From the NCBI GenBank assembly GCA_029851415.1, contig CM056744.1:117026838-117090837 (forward strand): DNA of 64,000 nt. The letters run 5' to 3'. Within the stretch, counting starts at the first letter, position 1. Each line of letters starts with the position of its first letter. The stretch is from Eretmocerus hayati (lineage: Eukaryota > Arthropoda > Insecta > Hymenoptera > Aphelinidae). A model generated the notes under the pieces. That model saw nothing but the letters and a program-made list of their open reading frames with translations, searched no databases and was not told the origin of the DNA. This document shows, piece after piece, positions 62,153 to 64,000 of this stretch. The position numbers were made by a program, and so were the translations under genes.

Positions 62153-63724
62153 TGCTAAGACGACATTCTGAGGATTCATAACACTGTATAAAAAAGATTC
62201 ACAAGATAACACTCAATCCTCAAAGAACTTTTATAACTGAGTATTAGTTTGACCAATTTATTGGCATTTTTCGTTCCACTATGGATAAAGCGAAATCGCT
62301 AGCTCAGTAGTGATTTTACCAACTATGAATGGAATTCCTATCTCGGCTAGTGATTCCGCTTTGTATATGAAAATACCAATTGTTAGAACCACCCCGTTGC
62401 AAAAGTACTGTCTGGGTTAAGAGCCATCTCCTGAATTATTTTAAGATTTTCCATTTGATTGAAAATACCCCCATCACAGGTCATAAATGAGGTGAGTGTA
62501 CCTAATTCAACGCCAAATTTGTACCCACCATTTTTGTTTTGCTCATAATTTTGGCTCATCCAAATATCTTTCAGTGTACTTCAGTTTGAAGCTTATTCAA
62601 AGACGTTTCAAATGTCGAAGCTCTTGTAAATTGACCACAATGAGGACCAGGGTGAGTGAAATGATTCACTCGTTGCAAGACAATCAAATGAGTTGAGACA
62701 CTTTCAATATCAACGAACTCGAGCCGAACTATTTCAATCTTCATAAAAGATCATTTTATATTCGTGTATACGAGGCCTATTCCTACGAGATTATACGGTT
62801 TTTTTTGGTTTCTTTTTCATAAAATCGAGATATTTCTTCTCCCAGACCTTCAAGTGAGACGTACCTCAGCTCATTTGGTAGCTCTTTCAATTTCCTTCGA
62901 AAATTCATGAATTTCAATGTAATCTGTAATGTAGTGAAGAGTGAAATCGAAAAAAGACTACGGGGGTAAATAGGCACACTCTGAATTCTTCTTAAGAAAT
63001 ATGAGCGTGAAATTTGCTAGAAATCAAACTTTGCAATTCTGCAAAGACCATTCTGAAATTGAGAAAAAGACAAAAAAATTGAACAAAAAGTCAAAAGTAC
63101 CGATTACCACTCTTTTACCTCTGAGATGTGCGCGGGTCATTTGTCACTTAGGATCGGTCCAAAACGAGTCCAAAACATTCATTGCTCCATTAAGAATGCA
63201 CGACAAGATGTGAGGGTGCGTACATTTGAGAATTGAGTAAGGGCAAATTAGACACACTTACCTCCATTCAAATCAACGCTAATTAAAAGGAAAAACTGAC
63301 CAAACTTCTTAATCGTATACTAGAAAAAACTATAGACGTTCTCTATTTGATCGCATGGACAACTCTGGAACAGCATTTGCTCAAGTCTAAAAATTTTCCA
63401 ACATTTCGAACCCCCAAGTCAGGTATCCAAACAGACTCGTAAACAGCACTTGGGAAGCATTCATCACGTGCACGAATCTGGAGATTCTACCTTCACCTAC
63501 CTTCAAAAAAGCTACTCTCTGTGAATCCATGCCTACTCCTTGCGTAAAAAAAAACTGCACACAACAACTCCCCTCATATACCCGGAAAACCCCCGTCGCA
63601 ACCCAGATCACATGCTGTAACCCAAAATTCCCTGTACAAACATGCATCTCCCGAACATATATAGCGGGTATATCCCATGGGATAATATTTGGAAGGCGAG
63701 GGAGTTGCGCTGTGTCGACCACTC
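62153..63724. other. Intergenic interval upstream of a promoter
   Basis: No supported gene. A minus-strand frame of 111 residues at 63387-63722 has no domain pattern or exon boundaries and overlaps a plus-strand frame of similar quality. Confidence 0.4.
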
Positions 63725-63727
63725 AGA

Positions 63728-63900
63728 TAAAGATATAGAGAGAGAGAGGGAGAAGTTGCTGCTGTTGGCTGCTGGATATATGAAACAAGCTTCGCATCGC
63801 GCCGGTATTATATAGCGGCTCTTTGCTTGTACGCCGAGAGGGCTGAAAGAGGGAGGAGGCCGTTTAAATACGAGGAGAGAGTCGCGCGCTCTTTCAGTCC
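63728..63900 (+). promoter_or_regulatory. Core promoter pointing out of the window to the right
   Basis: A GA tract (AGAGAGAGAGGGAGA, 63738-63752) of the kind bound by GAGA factor lies upstream. A TATA-like TTTAAATA at 63863-63870 is followed by an arthropod initiator TTCAGTC with its A at 63896, about 33 bp downstream of the box. A second TATA-like sequence (TATTATATAG, near 63805) lies further up. The leader after the initiator is GC-rich (GGCTGCAGCGACAGCCCGGC). The associated gene is outside the window. Confidence 0.7.
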
Positions 63901-64000
63901 GGCTGCAGCGACAGCCCGGCTAAAAACCCATACTTTATTCCTATCTTAATACAATCCAAAACAAATTCAAATAAAAATTAATATAAATTCAATTAATTAA

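Overview
This is eukaryotic, AT-rich genomic DNA from an insect, most likely a hymenopteran. The reasons are short GT-AG introns, the sequence of a corkscrew/SHP2 orthologue, arthropod-type promoter elements, and abundant Tc1/mariner- and pogo-type miniature elements. It is not a bacterial window: almost all long open frames in single frames are chance or repeat-driven, and the real genes only appear when exons are joined. The species placement is inference.

I could assemble five spliced genes, each with a coding length divisible by three and matching phases at every junction. From left to right: (1) 3.48-7.48 kb, minus, an unrecognised 350-residue protein with a basic, probably coiled-coil segment; its last three exons are tentative. 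(2) 11.9-16.7 kb, minus, a complete 332-residue WD40-repeat protein. (3) 19.13-21.45 kb, minus, a CLCC1-type (CLIC-like) multi-pass ER membrane protein of 517 residues in nine exons. (4) 22.12-24.61 kb, plus, the SAP-domain mRNA-export factor SARNP/CIP29/Tho1, 261 residues in seven exons, head-to-head with CLCC1 across a 672-bp shared upstream region. (5) 26.2-38.3 kb, minus, the tandem-SH2 tyrosine phosphatase corkscrew (SHP2/PTPN11), 609 residues in twelve exons, including a 14-nt first coding exon separated by an 8.9-kb intron.

The right 25 kb (38.6-63.7 kb) is gene-poor and holds repeats, decayed frames and a few weak exon candidates. At its right edge lies a good core promoter (GA tract, TATA-like box, initiator) pointing rightwards to a gene outside the window. 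The large interval could be regulatory DNA between divergent promoters, but nothing seen here proves that.

The repeat content is the most distinctive part. There are two large foldback elements (784 and 923 bp) that share the terminal sequence CACTACCG and TA target-site duplications. There is a 498-bp pogo/Tigger-like element that still encodes an intact psq/CENP-B-type helix-turn-helix. A family of GC-rich palindromic repeats occurs at five places and shares a border close to TCGAAATGTACTATTT. There are also several short tandem arrays. I found no convincing new multi-gene system; the best candidates for undescribed biology are the GC-rich foldback family and the unrecognised genes.
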